Positions 55,762-64,000 of a DNA stretch of 64,000 nucleotides are shown here, one piece after another (positions within the stretch are counted from its first letter, which is position 1; each line of letters opens with the position of its first letter). Both the position numbers and the translations under genes were made by a program. The DNA comes from Microcoleus sp. AS-A8 (GTDB lineage Bacteria; Cyanobacteriota; Cyanobacteriia; Cyanobacteriales; Coleofasciculaceae): contig JAMPKV010000029.1 of NCBI GenBank assembly GCA_039962225.1, forward strand, positions 1-64,000. The letters run 5' to 3'. The notes under the pieces are model-generated. The model searched no databases. It saw only the letters and a program-made list of their open reading frames with translations, and was not told the origin of the DNA.

Positions 55762-55953
55762 TTAGCAGTGGATTAACTCACGGGACTGTTGCTTGACTCG
55801 ACCATAGGTAGTGGCTTGTTGCAGTCGAGTTAAAGCCTCAATATCATCTAGGTCGTACCGAACCGCAAACATTTGTCGCAGTTGCTCTTCGGTTTGTACG
55901 GTTAGATACCCGGATTGAAGCACCTGATAAACAATCTCACGAATCGTAGACAT
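55762..55953 (-). CDS. Small hypothetical protein, 63 aa
   Basis: This short, mostly helical frame (MSTIREIVYQVLQSGYLTVQ, then LRQMFAVRYDLDDIEALTRL) has the composition of a real small protein, with charged and hydrophobic positions in helix spacing. It is of a type often seen in cyanobacteria next to housekeeping genes, but no function is known to me. The start is the ATG at 55953. No membrane segment is present. Confidence 0.6.
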   Translation of the reverse strand: MSTIREIVYQVLQSGYLTVQTEEQLRQMFAVRYDLDDIEALTRLQQATTYGRVKQQSRELIHC

Positions 55954-56112
55954 GACGCCTGTTCTTGTTGTGTTCTCTTCTTTCTAAGAAGTATCGCGTC
56001 TTTGAGGGAAAGAAGCTGTGATTCTGTGGATTGAGCTAGGTGATAGTAGTAATTAGTTCTAAGTGATTAAAAGATTTTTTTTTAGTGATTCAAATCACTA
56101 ATGCATGTATAT

Positions 56113-57492
56113 TTAGCTCAGCAACCTTTTCAATAACTTGAGCTTGCCTTGATAAGGAGGATACCTTAATTTTAAATCTAGCAGAAAAGAGCGATTGAGT
56201 AAACTTTTTTGATGTGAAAACGTCTCAAAGCTGGCCTGACCGTGATAACGACCCATACCACTACTCCCCACACCGCCAAACGGCAAAAGGGGAAAGGCTA
56301 CATGCAGAACAGTATCGTTGATACAAACACCGCCAGAACTGGTTTCCTGTAAGACTCGCTGTTGATGTTGCTGGTTGTGGGAGAAAAGGTACAGCGCAAG
56401 GGGTTTAGGTCGAGCTTTGATGAGTGCGATCGCTTCATTCAAATCAGTGTATTCAAGAACGGGTAAAATGGGGCCAAAGATTTCTTCTTGCATGATTGGC
56501 GCGTTCCAATCCACTTGATCAATAACGGTGGGAGCGATGTAAAGGTTTGTAGAATCGGTATCACCGCCAATGATAATTTCACCAAAACCGAGGAACTTAC
56601 AGAGGCGGTTAAAGTGATGTTGGTTAATTATTCGGGCATAATCAGGACTGGTGGATGGGGTTGCTCCATAGAAGTCTCGGATACATTGTTTAATGTGTCC
56701 CAATAAATTGGATTTAATCTTGTGATCGACTAACAAATAGTCAGGCGCAATACAGGTTTGACCCGCATTGAGAAACTTCCCCCAAACAATTCGTCTTGCT
56801 GTGTATTCCAACTGAGTTTCAGCATCTACAACGCAAGGACTTTTTCCACCCAATTCTAAAGTCACGGGGGTTAGATGTTTAGCCGCGGCACTCATGATAA
56901 TTTTTCCGATTTCAGTGCTACCCGTAAAAAAAATATGGTCAAATTTTTCTTCGAGTAACTCTTGGGTAACTTCTTTCCCACCTTCCACGACAGCAATGAA
57001 AGATGGGTCAAAGTATTTCGGTATTATTTCAGCTAACAGATGAGACGTATGAGCGGCAATTTCTGAAGGTTTGAGAATTGCACAGTTTCCCGCCGCGATC
57101 GCACCGATCAGAGGAGATATGATTAACTGAAAGGGGTAGTTCCAAGCACCAACAATCAGAACAACGCCTAATGGCTCAAAATAAACCTTGGATGAACCGG
57201 GTAAGGCAATCAATGGAGTGTTAACCTTCTTGGGTTTGGTCCAAGATTTGATATGCTTAAGCGCGAATTTGATTTCTTCTAGGCAAACTCCTACTTCAGT
57301 GGCATAAGCGTCATATTCAGACTTGTTTAAGTCGGAATGTAAGGCTTGTGTAATAGCTGCCTCATTTTCTAAAATTGCTTGTCTTAAAACTTTTAATTGA
57401 GCAACTCTAAAAGAGATATCTTTTGTCTGATTTGCGTTAAAAAAATTGTGCTGTTGACGAATAAGACTAGCCGTCGATGCTTGTGTCAGCAT
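56113..57492 (-). CDS. Class 3-type aldehyde dehydrogenase
   Basis: A 459-residue NAD(P)-dependent aldehyde dehydrogenase. GVVLIVGAWNYPFQLIISPL and FFTGSTEIGKIIMSAAAKHL hold the nucleotide site. The catalytic Glu lies in LELGGKSP and the nucleophile Cys in FLNAGQTCIAPDYLLV. The closing LPFGGVGSSGMGRYHGQASFETFSH is typical of class 3 fatty-aldehyde enzymes. The relatives in cyanobacteria act on fatty aldehydes or apocarotenals; the true substrate is not shown. The C-terminus is basic and may bind membranes. It is preceded on the same strand by the mannosyltransferase gene. Confidence 0.9.
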   Translation of the reverse strand: MLTQASTASLIRQQHNFFNANQTKDISFRVAQLKVLRQAILENEAAITQALHSDLNKSEYDAYATEVGVCLEEIKFALKHIKSWTKPKKVNTPLIALPGSSKVYFEPLGVVLIVGAWNYPFQLIISPLIGAIAAGNCAILKPSEIAAHTSHLLAEIIPKYFDPSFIAVVEGGKEVTQELLEEKFDHIFFTGSTEIGKIIMSAAAKHLTPVTLELGGKSPCVVDAETQLEYTARRIVWGKFLNAGQTCIAPDYLLVDHKIKSNLLGHIKQCIRDFYGATPSTSPDYARIINQHHFNRLCKFLGFGEIIIGGDTDSTNLYIAPTVIDQVDWNAPIMQEEIFGPILPVLEYTDLNEAIALIKARPKPLALYLFSHNQQHQQRVLQETSSGGVCINDTVLHVAFPLLPFGGVGSSGMGRYHGQASFETFSHQKSLLNRSFLLDLKLRYPPYQGKLKLLKRLLS

Positions 57493-57530
57493 AACTCTTC
57501 CTTAAAAAATGTAGTGATATTAAACTGAGT

Positions 57531-58808
57531 CTAAGCGATCCAGATATGCTGGGAAAATCGTAACGCAAAGTTGACCAGTACAATTGTAAAAAAGACCAGG
57601 GTAGCGTATCCCCAACGAGGATAGCGTTCGAGTAAGATACCCAGCGCGATCGACAGTGAAACAATACCATAGGCGTAACGCTGAGCAGATGCCGCACCAC
57701 CAGAAGCCATGATTAATGTTAAGGAAGAAAAACCATAGGTGAGGACAAGGAGTTCCAGTTGAGAGCGTAAGTGCCATAACAGGTAAGCACCACCGAAGAC
57801 TGAAACAAAAAGAATTAACGCATCACCATCGAGCAGCCATAACCCAAACCATAGGGTGCAAATGCCATAGAAGACGATGGTAGAACTCAACTTTTTGCGA
57901 AAGCGCCACAGGAAATAGGCGCTTACCACAATCATCAAAAAGAGTAACGGATGCCAGGGTTCTACAATCGAGCGCTGCTTTAAATTGGCCATGCCGATCA
58001 CCATTCTAATCAAGTCTCTGCGCCAATCTTTCCAATTAATCCCGGCGGTGTCTCGCCATGCTCGCTGAGCATGAACAAAGGCTAAGGGGTCTCCAAAATG
58101 AACCCCACAATATAAGATAAATAGAAGCAGTCCGCTGAGTGCAAACACACTGGTTATGTAAGCTTGTACCGGACGACGTTCTCTCCATGCCACAATCAGA
58201 AATGTGGGGATCAGCGCCACTGCCGTGACGCGAGACGCTGTGGCGATCGCACCCCAGAGAGTTGCCCAGCTATAATGCTGCTGAGCGAAGGCTCTTAAAG
58301 CGGCGGTACTGAACAACAGAAACAGCCCTTCCGTGTAAACTACACTCCCGAATAGAGAAAGCGGACACCAAGCTAAGACTCCAGTCGCCCACCGAGCGAT
58401 GCTTTTACCATGCTGCTCCTCAACCCAACGGTAAAGAACGATCAAAGCACCCAAAAACGCGAGATTGTTGACGAGGGTACCTGCGGCATCGAAGGGTAAC
58501 CCCAACATCATCACGGCACGAGTGAGCATGGGAAATAGAGGAAAAAATACAATGTTGTACTTTTGCTGGGCATCACTACCGTATTCATAACCCCCCGTGG
58601 CAATTGTCTCGTACCTGGGACTGTCTGAGTAAGAGAAGACGCTCCAATCAGCCGTGGGAACCATCCCTCCCGGTGGAGCCGGTAGCGAGGGGGCAATCAC
58701 CAACATGGTTGCAGCAATAACTAATCGGCTCAGTAGCCACATGAGAGAACCAAAAAAGAGAGCATTCCCCCATAACGGTTTAGGGTGGCTGATCTGACTT
58801 CTAGGCAT
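57531..58808 (-). CDS. PIG-V-like mannosyltransferase family integral membrane protein
   Basis: Ten or more predicted membrane helices fill 425 residues. SYSDSPRYETIATGGYEYG with the acidic residues in the first loop, and FFPLFPMLTRAVMML after it, are typical of dolichol-phosphate-sugar-dependent GT-C enzymes of the PIG-V type. GVLAWCPLSLFGSVVYTEGLFLLFS is another conserved region. In bacteria such proteins probably glycosylate lipids or exopolymers in the periplasm. The aldehyde dehydrogenase follows with a gap of 38 bases, so the pair may be an operon. Confidence 0.8.
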   Translation of the reverse strand: MPRSQISHPKPLWGNALFFGSLMWLLSRLVIAATMLVIAPSLPAPPGGMVPTADWSVFSYSDSPRYETIATGGYEYGSDAQQKYNIVFFPLFPMLTRAVMMLGLPFDAAGTLVNNLAFLGALIVLYRWVEEQHGKSIARWATGVLAWCPLSLFGSVVYTEGLFLLFSTAALRAFAQQHYSWATLWGAIATASRVTAVALIPTFLIVAWRERRPVQAYITSVFALSGLLLFILYCGVHFGDPLAFVHAQRAWRDTAGINWKDWRRDLIRMVIGMANLKQRSIVEPWHPLLFLMIVVSAYFLWRFRKKLSSTIVFYGICTLWFGLWLLDGDALILFVSVFGGAYLLWHLRSQLELLVLTYGFSSLTLIMASGGAASAQRYAYGIVSLSIALGILLERYPRWGYATLVFFTIVLVNFALRFSQHIWIA

Positions 58809-58921
58809 AGGCTTAAGTGTTACCCAATGAGTCAGGTTTTTGGCTTCTGAGTAGGTGGATACCTAAGCGTTGCCATATTCTTGAAGGATAATACTAGGAC
58901 TCAAGAAAATTTTAAATATTT

Positions 58922-59926
58922 ATGATTTCTTTTTTAGCTGTATTTCCTCCAGCTATAGTTTTTCAAATTAGTGATAGCGATGCTAGATTGTCGCCATCCC
59001 CTATTCCTCTGGAAACGTCACTACCCAACACCCTCATTTATCCAGATCAATTGCCTGTCTCGGCAACAGATGTTGAAGATTTACGGTACATCTCTGGGGT
59101 ATTGGCTAAGTCGATTGTTGAAAAATCCACCATTGCTCAATCTCTCACTCAAGGGGGTACTAAACCTAGGTTAAATACAGAACCCTCTAGACGCGATGAG
59201 CAGCCGTTTAAACCCCAAAATTTACCGTTGGAATCCGTGCAACCCAACGCTCGTAAAGCAGCTTCAGCTCCCGGTATTTCTATCCTCACTCCTTCAGCTT
59301 ATGGGCAGTCCTGGGGCAGTGCTTCTATCGGTGTGGGGTTGCAATCTCGGACTCGCTTTACCGAAAAAGCGGATGGAGTAGTGGGAATTGGCTTGGGTTT
59401 GGGAGATGCCCAAAAAACGGTGGGGTTAGATATCGGATTGACCTTTGTGGATTTGATAGGGAATACGGCTGAAGATGGGAGTGTTAGCCTCAAATTACAT
59501 CGCCGTCTTCCTGAGGATTTGGCTGTGGCTGTGGGAGTCAAGAATGTGATTCGATTTGGTGCCACGGATAGTGCAACTGGGTATTACGGGGTTGTGACCA
59601 AAAAGTTTAGTTTGCAGGAGGATGTACAACAGCTGTTTAGCCAACTTTTTGTTTCTGCGGGTGTGGGCAGTGGGCAATTTCGTTCAGAATTAGATATTAG
59701 CGAAGATCGTAATTCAGTTGGAATTTTTGGGAGTGTGGCCGTCCGAGTAGCTGAACCCATCAGTGCGATCGCAGAATGGTCAGGTCAAGATTTAAGCCTC
59801 GGATTATCTATTGCTCCTTTTCGAGATGTTCCCTTAGTGGTTACCCCAGCCATAACCGATATTACGGGGAAGGCAGGGGACGGCAGTCGATTTATTTTGG
59901 GTATTGGTTATGGGATTTCTTTTTGA
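58922..59926 (+). CDS. Hypothetical protein with predicted beta-barrel C-terminal half
   Basis: The first 20 residues are hydrophobic and may be an export signal. Residues about 30-125 are a polar Pro-rich region without recognisable domain. From about 127 the protein has regular beta strands with alternating residues, such as WGSASIGVGLQSRTRF, GVVGIGLGLGDAQKTVGLDI and ending FILGIGYGISF, with a terminal Phe as in outer-membrane barrels. The family is not recognised. It lies 86 bases upstream of the CHAT gene on the same strand, so the two are likely to be co-transcribed. It is too short to be a TpsB secretion pore. Confidence 0.65.
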   Translation: MISFLAVFPPAIVFQISDSDARLSPSPIPLETSLPNTLIYPDQLPVSATDVEDLRYISGVLAKSIVEKSTIAQSLTQGGTKPRLNTEPSRRDEQPFKPQNLPLESVQPNARKAASAPGISILTPSAYGQSWGSASIGVGLQSRTRFTEKADGVVGIGLGLGDAQKTVGLDIGLTFVDLIGNTAEDGSVSLKLHRRLPEDLAVAVGVKNVIRFGATDSATGYYGVVTKKFSLQEDVQQLFSQLFVSAGVGSGQFRSELDISEDRNSVGIFGSVAVRVAEPISAIAEWSGQDLSLGLSIAPFRDVPLVVTPAITDITGKAGDGSRFILGIGYGISF

Positions 59927-60012
59927 TTAGTGGTTACTGGCTTCATGGCAAGTTTTGGCTCAAAGAGACATTCGGCTCAGCGGTAAATTTAATTCCAATA
60001 GAGTCAATTTTT

Positions 60013-61518
60013 ATGAAATCTATTCGTTCTCTGATAATTATCTTTTTCTTGGGTTGGTTTTTGGTAATTTATTTAGAATCTGTCCAGGCTCAAACTGGCA
60101 ATCAATCCGATACGACAGGACCCGATCCTCAAGAATTCATGAATCAATCGGATACTACGGGAAATGACCCCCAAGAAATCATAATTCCCATTAATAATAA
60201 CAATAATAATAATAACAATAATAATAATTCTGCCAACAATGCAGCCGTCAAAATTGACCGCAAAGCTTTTGATAGCAACTTTGAAACGGCTGGAATTAAC
60301 GAAGCCATTAATCTCTTTGAAGAAGCCCAAGCAGTAGAGTTTGGACAACATCTCGGTATCAACTTCTTCGGAGAAGTAGCTACGGCTCAAGAAATTTCTC
60401 ACACTTTAGATGACCTGTATCGCCGAAGAGGCAGAAAATCAGCCGTCATTTATGTGGTTTCTCTAAAAGATCAACTGCAACTTATACTTATTTTTGCCAA
60501 CCATCCACCCGTTCGTAAAATTATCCCGGAAGCTAACAGTGATATTCTGAAAAAAACAGCCCAAGAGTTTCGCTCTCAAGTAATGAATCGCGGCCAATCA
60601 ACTGCATACAAATCTTCTGCTCAAAAACTTTATCAGTGGATTATTGCTCCTTTAGAATCCCTACTAGAAACTAATGAGATAGATGCCTTAGTTTTGTCCA
60701 TGGATTCTGGCTTACGCTCTATCCCCATAGCGGCTCTTTATGATGGTAGACGGTTTTTGGTGGAGAAGTATAGTGTCTCTATCATTCCGAGTTTTAGCCT
60801 GACAGATACTCGCTATTTCTCCATTTTAAATCAGTCAATGCTGGCAGTCGGAATATCAAAAAGCACACAAGGGAAAGCTCCCTTACCCGCTGTAGCAACG
60901 GAAGTCTCGCTCTTGACCAATAATATTTGGTCGGGTCAAAAATTGCTGAATGAACAATCAACGATTAATAACTTTCAAGCTTTGAGTAGTCAAGATCGCT
61001 TTGGAATTATCCATATTGCGACCCATGCAGAATTTAAACCCGGAGCAATTCATCACTCTTATATTCAGTTTTGGAATGCCAAACTCCGGTTCGATGAATT
61101 ACGGCAATTGTCGCAGAAATTGCAATGGGAGCAAGACCCTAAAGTAGAGTTGATGGTACTGAGTGCGTGTAAAACAGCCTTAGGAGATCAGGAAGCTGAA
61201 TTAGGATTTGCGGGTTTAACGATTCAAACGGGTGTAAAAACGGCATTGGGTAGCCTTTGGTATGTCAGCGATGAAGGGTCTTTAGCACTAATGACTAAGT
61301 TTTATGAGCAGTTAAAAACTGCACCGATAAAAAGTGAAGCCCTGCAACAGGCTCAATTAGCCATGATTAAAGGGCAAGTTCGACTTGAAGATCGACAGTT
61401 ACAACTCGATGAGGAAAAGCTGTTCCCCCTTTCCCCGGAGGTTGGAGTTCGTCAGAATATGAACCTTTCTCATCCTTATTATTGGTCGGCCTTTACTATG
61501 ATTGGTAATTGGAACTAA
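60013..61518 (+). CDS. Secreted CHAT-domain protein with poly-Asn linker
   Basis: After a signal peptide (about residues 1-28, ending VQAQ), a low-complexity region has two copies of QSDTTG.DPQE and a run of 12 Asn codons (60193-60228), then the CHAT domain (about 100-501). The active-site His lies in IATHAEFKPG (H338) and Cys in LSACKTALGDQEAELGFAGL (C386); both are present. The domain closely follows that of the TPS/CHAT protein at 5288, including LSHPYYWSAFTMIGN at the very end. The frame is open from 59776, but ATG 60013 begins the signal peptide. Expected location is periplasmic or extracellular. Confidence 0.85.
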   Translation: MKSIRSLIIIFFLGWFLVIYLESVQAQTGNQSDTTGPDPQEFMNQSDTTGNDPQEIIIPINNNNNNNNNNNNSANNAAVKIDRKAFDSNFETAGINEAINLFEEAQAVEFGQHLGINFFGEVATAQEISHTLDDLYRRRGRKSAVIYVVSLKDQLQLILIFANHPPVRKIIPEANSDILKKTAQEFRSQVMNRGQSTAYKSSAQKLYQWIIAPLESLLETNEIDALVLSMDSGLRSIPIAALYDGRRFLVEKYSVSIIPSFSLTDTRYFSILNQSMLAVGISKSTQGKAPLPAVATEVSLLTNNIWSGQKLLNEQSTINNFQALSSQDRFGIIHIATHAEFKPGAIHHSYIQFWNAKLRFDELRQLSQKLQWEQDPKVELMVLSACKTALGDQEAELGFAGLTIQTGVKTALGSLWYVSDEGSLALMTKFYEQLKTAPIKSEALQQAQLAMIKGQVRLEDRQLQLDEEKLFPLSPEVGVRQNMNLSHPYYWSAFTMIGNWN

Positions 61519-61611
61519 TATCACAAGGCTTAAGTATTTTCTGGCTTCATTAATACACCATCTTCATTGCATTTCGGTGACAAAATACCGAAAATTCACT
61601 TTCCCTAGAAT

Positions 61612-61953
61612 TTATTGTTTCTCATCGGGATGACTTGTCCATCCCTCTATTTTTTGCACATTAAATCCCAGCAGAAGTTTTTCCTTATTCGATAAATCTC
61701 CAATAATTGTCTTGATAGGTTCAGGCAGTTTTCGGACCAACGTAGGAAGAGCCACAATTTGGTCTTGTTTAGCTAGCTTGGGATTTTCCAAAAGGTCAAT
61801 CACTTCAATCCGATATTGACCGTGCAGGTATTCTTCACAGATTTTTTTCAGGTTGGAAAACGCCTGAATCGATTTAGGTGTTTGACCAGCTACATACAGC
61901 CGTAATTCCCAAACTTCTGGTTGTATCTGCTCGCTATTCTCTTGGACTTCCAT
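61612..61953 (-). CDS. KaiB-domain protein
   Basis: The KaiB fold is visible in [40 protein letters not shown], and [20 protein letters not shown] (the central segment of KaiB). [11 protein letters not shown] closes the domain. Unlike the circadian KaiB, it has additional N- and C-terminal tails. It is therefore KaiB2/KaiB3-like. The ATG 61953 is preferred because AAAGGAGG is ideally placed upstream, rather than 62004. It follows the KaiC homologue on the same strand (88 bases), consistent with an operon. Whether it changes fold and binds that KaiC is inference. Confidence 0.85.
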   Translation of the reverse strand: MEVQENSEQIQPEVWELRLYVAGQTPKSIQAFSNLKKICEEYLHGQYRIEVIDLLENPKLAKQDQIVALPTLVRKLPEPIKTIIGDLSNKEKLLLGFNVQKIEGWTSHPDEKQ

Positions 61954-62041
61954 TCTGTCCTCCTTTAACGTTTTCCGGATGAGTGTGAGGTTAGTTACAC
62001 TCAAACCAAAAAATTTTCATTCTTGCTGTTGTTTGTTCGTT

Positions 62042-63769
62042 TTAACTCCAAAGACCGTCAGCCTGATCCGCCTTACGCAGTTGCGCGATAGTTGTTCGGT
62101 CTTGGAGTGAAAGGTTCTGCTGCACTTCCTCTTGCTGAATCATCACTTCCAACTCTTCCGCCTCCGTCTCCATCTGAGCCTGCAAAGCGGCAATTTGAGA
62201 TTGGGCGAGCGCTTTCTTTCGTTCCAGCTCACGTCGCTTCCGTTCAAACTCCTGTTGACGGCTCCATCTAGCGGCTTTTTCCTTGGTCTCTTGAATCACT
62301 CGTGCAGCACCCGTCAGCACCTTTTCTGACCCTAAATAAACATCAAACAACTCTATTCCCTGCGGAGTCATCCGAAATTCCCGCATCTGATTGGAGTGTG
62401 CCATTCCGCGCGATTTTAGGACAAACAGCACTCGGTTGCGCTCCCCATTCCCTTCTTGGATACGCACCTCCAGCCAGGTATCCATTAAGGATGAAACTCC
62501 CATTTCGGTATGCTCAAGCGCACTATTCCCCCCCGTCAGATTGGTAAACAGTACGGTGATTTGCTGGGATTTGAGAAAATCAATGAGGCGGAAGAGAAAG
62601 CCTTTGGCCTGCGTCATGTTACCACCCAAATGTAGATTACTCATCGGGTCAATAATCACGACAGAGGGTTGAAACTCGGTTAGCCAATGGTGGATTTTCG
62701 CCAAGTGCATTTCTAAACCATACGCCGTAGGACGTGTCGCTTGGAACCGCAGGAGTCCTTGGTTGACAAATGGCTCTAAGTCCAAACCAATCGAACTCAT
62801 ATTACGCAGAATCTGCTGCGGCGCTTCCTCGAAGGCCAAATAAAGGCAACGTTCGCCTCGCAGGCAAGTCGCTTGGGCAAAATGGGCGGCAAGGGTGCTT
62901 TTGCCAGTTCCTGCCGTGCCTGTGAGCAGAATACTGCTCCCTCGAAAATATCCTTTCCCGCCCAGCATGGTGTCGAGGCGCTCGATGCCGGTTGAGACCC
63001 GTTCCGTGGATATGTCATGATCTAATCCCACCGAGGTAATCGGTAAAACGGAAATCCCATTTTGATCAATTAAAAATGGATATTCATTCGAGCTGTGAGC
63101 TGAACCCCGATACTTGACAATTTGCAAGCGTCGCGTGGAAACTTCGTCCTGGATGCGTTGCTCCAGCCGGATCACACAATCAGACACATACTCCTCTAAG
63201 CCATGACGGGTTAGCGAGTTCTCGCCCTTTTCACTCGTGATGATTGCTGTCACGCCTTTGGTTTTCAGCCAGCGAAACAACCGCCGTAGTTCTGCCCGCA
63301 CAATGGAGGCATTGGATAGACCGGCAAACAGGACTTCAACCGTATCTAAAACCACTCGCTTGGCTTTGATGGCATCAATTGCATAGCTCAGCCGAATGAA
63401 TAAAGCTTCTAGACTATATTCGCCAGTTTCTTCAATCTCGTTTGGGTCAATGTGAACGTAGTCAATGGAAATTTTTTCTTCAGCGGTCAACTGCTCTAAA
63501 TCCCAACCTAGGGAAGCAACGTTTTGGGTTAGTTCTTCAGCCGTTTCTTCAAACGCCATGAACACGCCCGGTTCACCATACTCAAGTGCGCCACGGATGA
63601 GAAATTCCATTCCCATTAAAGTTTTGCCACAACCGGCTGTGCCACAAACGAGTGTCGGACGCCCAAGGGGCAATCCACCAGCCGTGATTTCGTCCAACCC
63701 TTGAATTCCAGTTGGGCATTTGAGTAGCTGATTTTTATACAACGTTGTTGCCGTATTAGGTTGAGCCAT
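62042..63769 (-). CDS. KaiC-family protein with C-terminal coiled coil
   Basis: Two RecA-like KaiC domains: CI with GTAGCGKTLMGMEF and AFEETAEEL, CII with GTAGTGKSTLAAHF and AFEEAPQQIL (the Glu pair used in ATP hydrolysis). In KaiC1 the phosphosites are Ser-Thr; here the corresponding GVSSLMDTW gives S426-S427, the Ser-Ser pattern of the KaiC2-type paralogues. The last 100 residues are a charged coiled coil (SRQQEFERKRRELERKKAL), absent from clock KaiC. The ATG at 63769 (MAQPNTATT) is preferred over 63805. It lies directly upstream of a KaiB-type gene. It probably acts in a signalling circuit separate from the main clock. Confidence 0.85.
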   Translation of the reverse strand: MAQPNTATTLYKNQLLKCPTGIQGLDEITAGGLPLGRPTLVCGTAGCGKTLMGMEFLIRGALEYGEPGVFMAFEETAEELTQNVASLGWDLEQLTAEEKISIDYVHIDPNEIEETGEYSLEALFIRLSYAIDAIKAKRVVLDTVEVLFAGLSNASIVRAELRRLFRWLKTKGVTAIITSEKGENSLTRHGLEEYVSDCVIRLEQRIQDEVSTRRLQIVKYRGSAHSSNEYPFLIDQNGISVLPITSVGLDHDISTERVSTGIERLDTMLGGKGYFRGSSILLTGTAGTGKSTLAAHFAQATCLRGERCLYLAFEEAPQQILRNMSSIGLDLEPFVNQGLLRFQATRPTAYGLEMHLAKIHHWLTEFQPSVVIIDPMSNLHLGGNMTQAKGFLFRLIDFLKSQQITVLFTNLTGGNSALEHTEMGVSSLMDTWLEVRIQEGNGERNRVLFVLKSRGMAHSNQMREFRMTPQGIELFDVYLGSEKVLTGAARVIQETKEKAARWSRQQEFERKRRELERKKALAQSQIAALQAQMETEAEELEVMIQQEEVQQNLSLQDRTTIAQLRKADQADGLWS

Positions 63770-63916
63770 AGTCACCGAATGGTTAATAGAAATGAAGGGA
63801 AACAAAACTTTATAAATCTGAGCGATTCAGATATAGTTCAACTCCTAAATTTCTATATTTTTCCTTCTAAATCATGACTCATTATCTGCCTCAGAGGTAG
63901 CATGACTCAAGGCTGT

Positions 63917-64000
63917 TTAGAGGGCTACCTGTGACATCACTAGGTTGACGAGGGCAGAGGCGATCGCATTGCTGGGCACAACCAAATCGACCTTTCCCGT
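63917..64000 (-). CDS. C-terminal end of a truncated gene (partial at window edge)
   Basis: The last 84 bases on the minus strand form an open frame ending at TAA 63917-63919. It reads TGKVDLVVPSNAIASALVNL followed by VMSQVAL. This resembles the end of a CheB-type methylesterase or a similar chemotaxis/signalling protein, but 27 residues are too few for a firm call. It would lie upstream of the KaiC-type gene on the same strand, with about 150 bases between, and may belong to the same signalling unit. Confidence 0.4.
   Translation of the reverse strand, partial: TGKVDLVVPSNAIASALVNLVMSQVAL

Noticed and set aside
58922-59926. Beta-barrel protein as the TpsB exporter of the TPS/CHAT protein
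   Set aside because: It is too short and lacks POTRA domains; it also lies 50 kb from the TPS gene.

Overview
The window is cyanobacterial chromosome. The evidence is the repeated GCGATCGC octamer (HIP1), cyanobacteria-type gene families (Ycf46-like AAA protein, KaiB/KaiC homologues, split pntA, CHAT and caspase-like proteins, DUF2808, hopanoid genes with hpnP), and short dispersed intergenic words. The abundance of signalling, CHAT, NACHT, WD40 and caspase-type proteins suggests a large-genome filamentous form of the Coleofasciculus/Microcoleus type, but that assignment is an inference.

Region 1 (1-31.6 kb) is a dispersed hopanoid region mixed with accessory genes. Hopanoid-type genes are hpnA (2940), hpnH (9832), hpnP (11001, minus), an HpnI-like glycosyltransferase (18105), a squalene/phytoene synthase homologue (25876, minus), squalene-hopene cyclase (27613, minus) and hpnB (30433 region). 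Together they could make squalene, cyclise it to hopene, attach adenosine and a side chain, decorate it and methylate C-2, so 2-methylhopanoids are predicted. Lying between them are an RND efflux pump split by a frameshift, a WD40 propeller, a secreted TPS/CHAT protein of 1482 residues, an EgtD-like methyltransferase overlapping a spore-photoproduct-lyase-like radical SAM gene, an orphan BRO-N protein, a decayed DUF4384 fragment, a DUF559-like nuclease fold, a NACHT NTPase preceded by four tandem palindromes, a GT2 glycosyltransferase and a SyrD/PvdE-type ABC exporter.

Region 2 (31.7-46.5 kb) is mostly core genome. It holds an SH3 protein, the run rpmH-rnpA-PH-yidC-jag-DUF177-ycf46 on the minus strand, a DUF2808 protein, the three-gene pntA-pntAB-pntB transhydrogenase operon, a Ser/Thr kinase, anmK and a small peptidoglycan-binding protein.

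Region 3 (46.5-64 kb) is signalling and envelope. It holds a decayed gene relic, a NADAR protein, a three-GAF histidine kinase in which two GAF domains carry the Cys-His pair expected of bilin attachment, a caspase-like protein with both catalytic residues replaced (Y92/N141), a secreted Pro-rich protein, rpmF, a small sulfite-oxidase-fold protein, an aldehyde dehydrogenase, a PIG-V-like mannosyltransferase, a predicted beta-barrel protein followed by a second CHAT protein, and a KaiC-KaiB-type pair with the tail of another gene at the window edge.

No CRISPR array, complete insertion sequence, tRNA or rRNA was seen.
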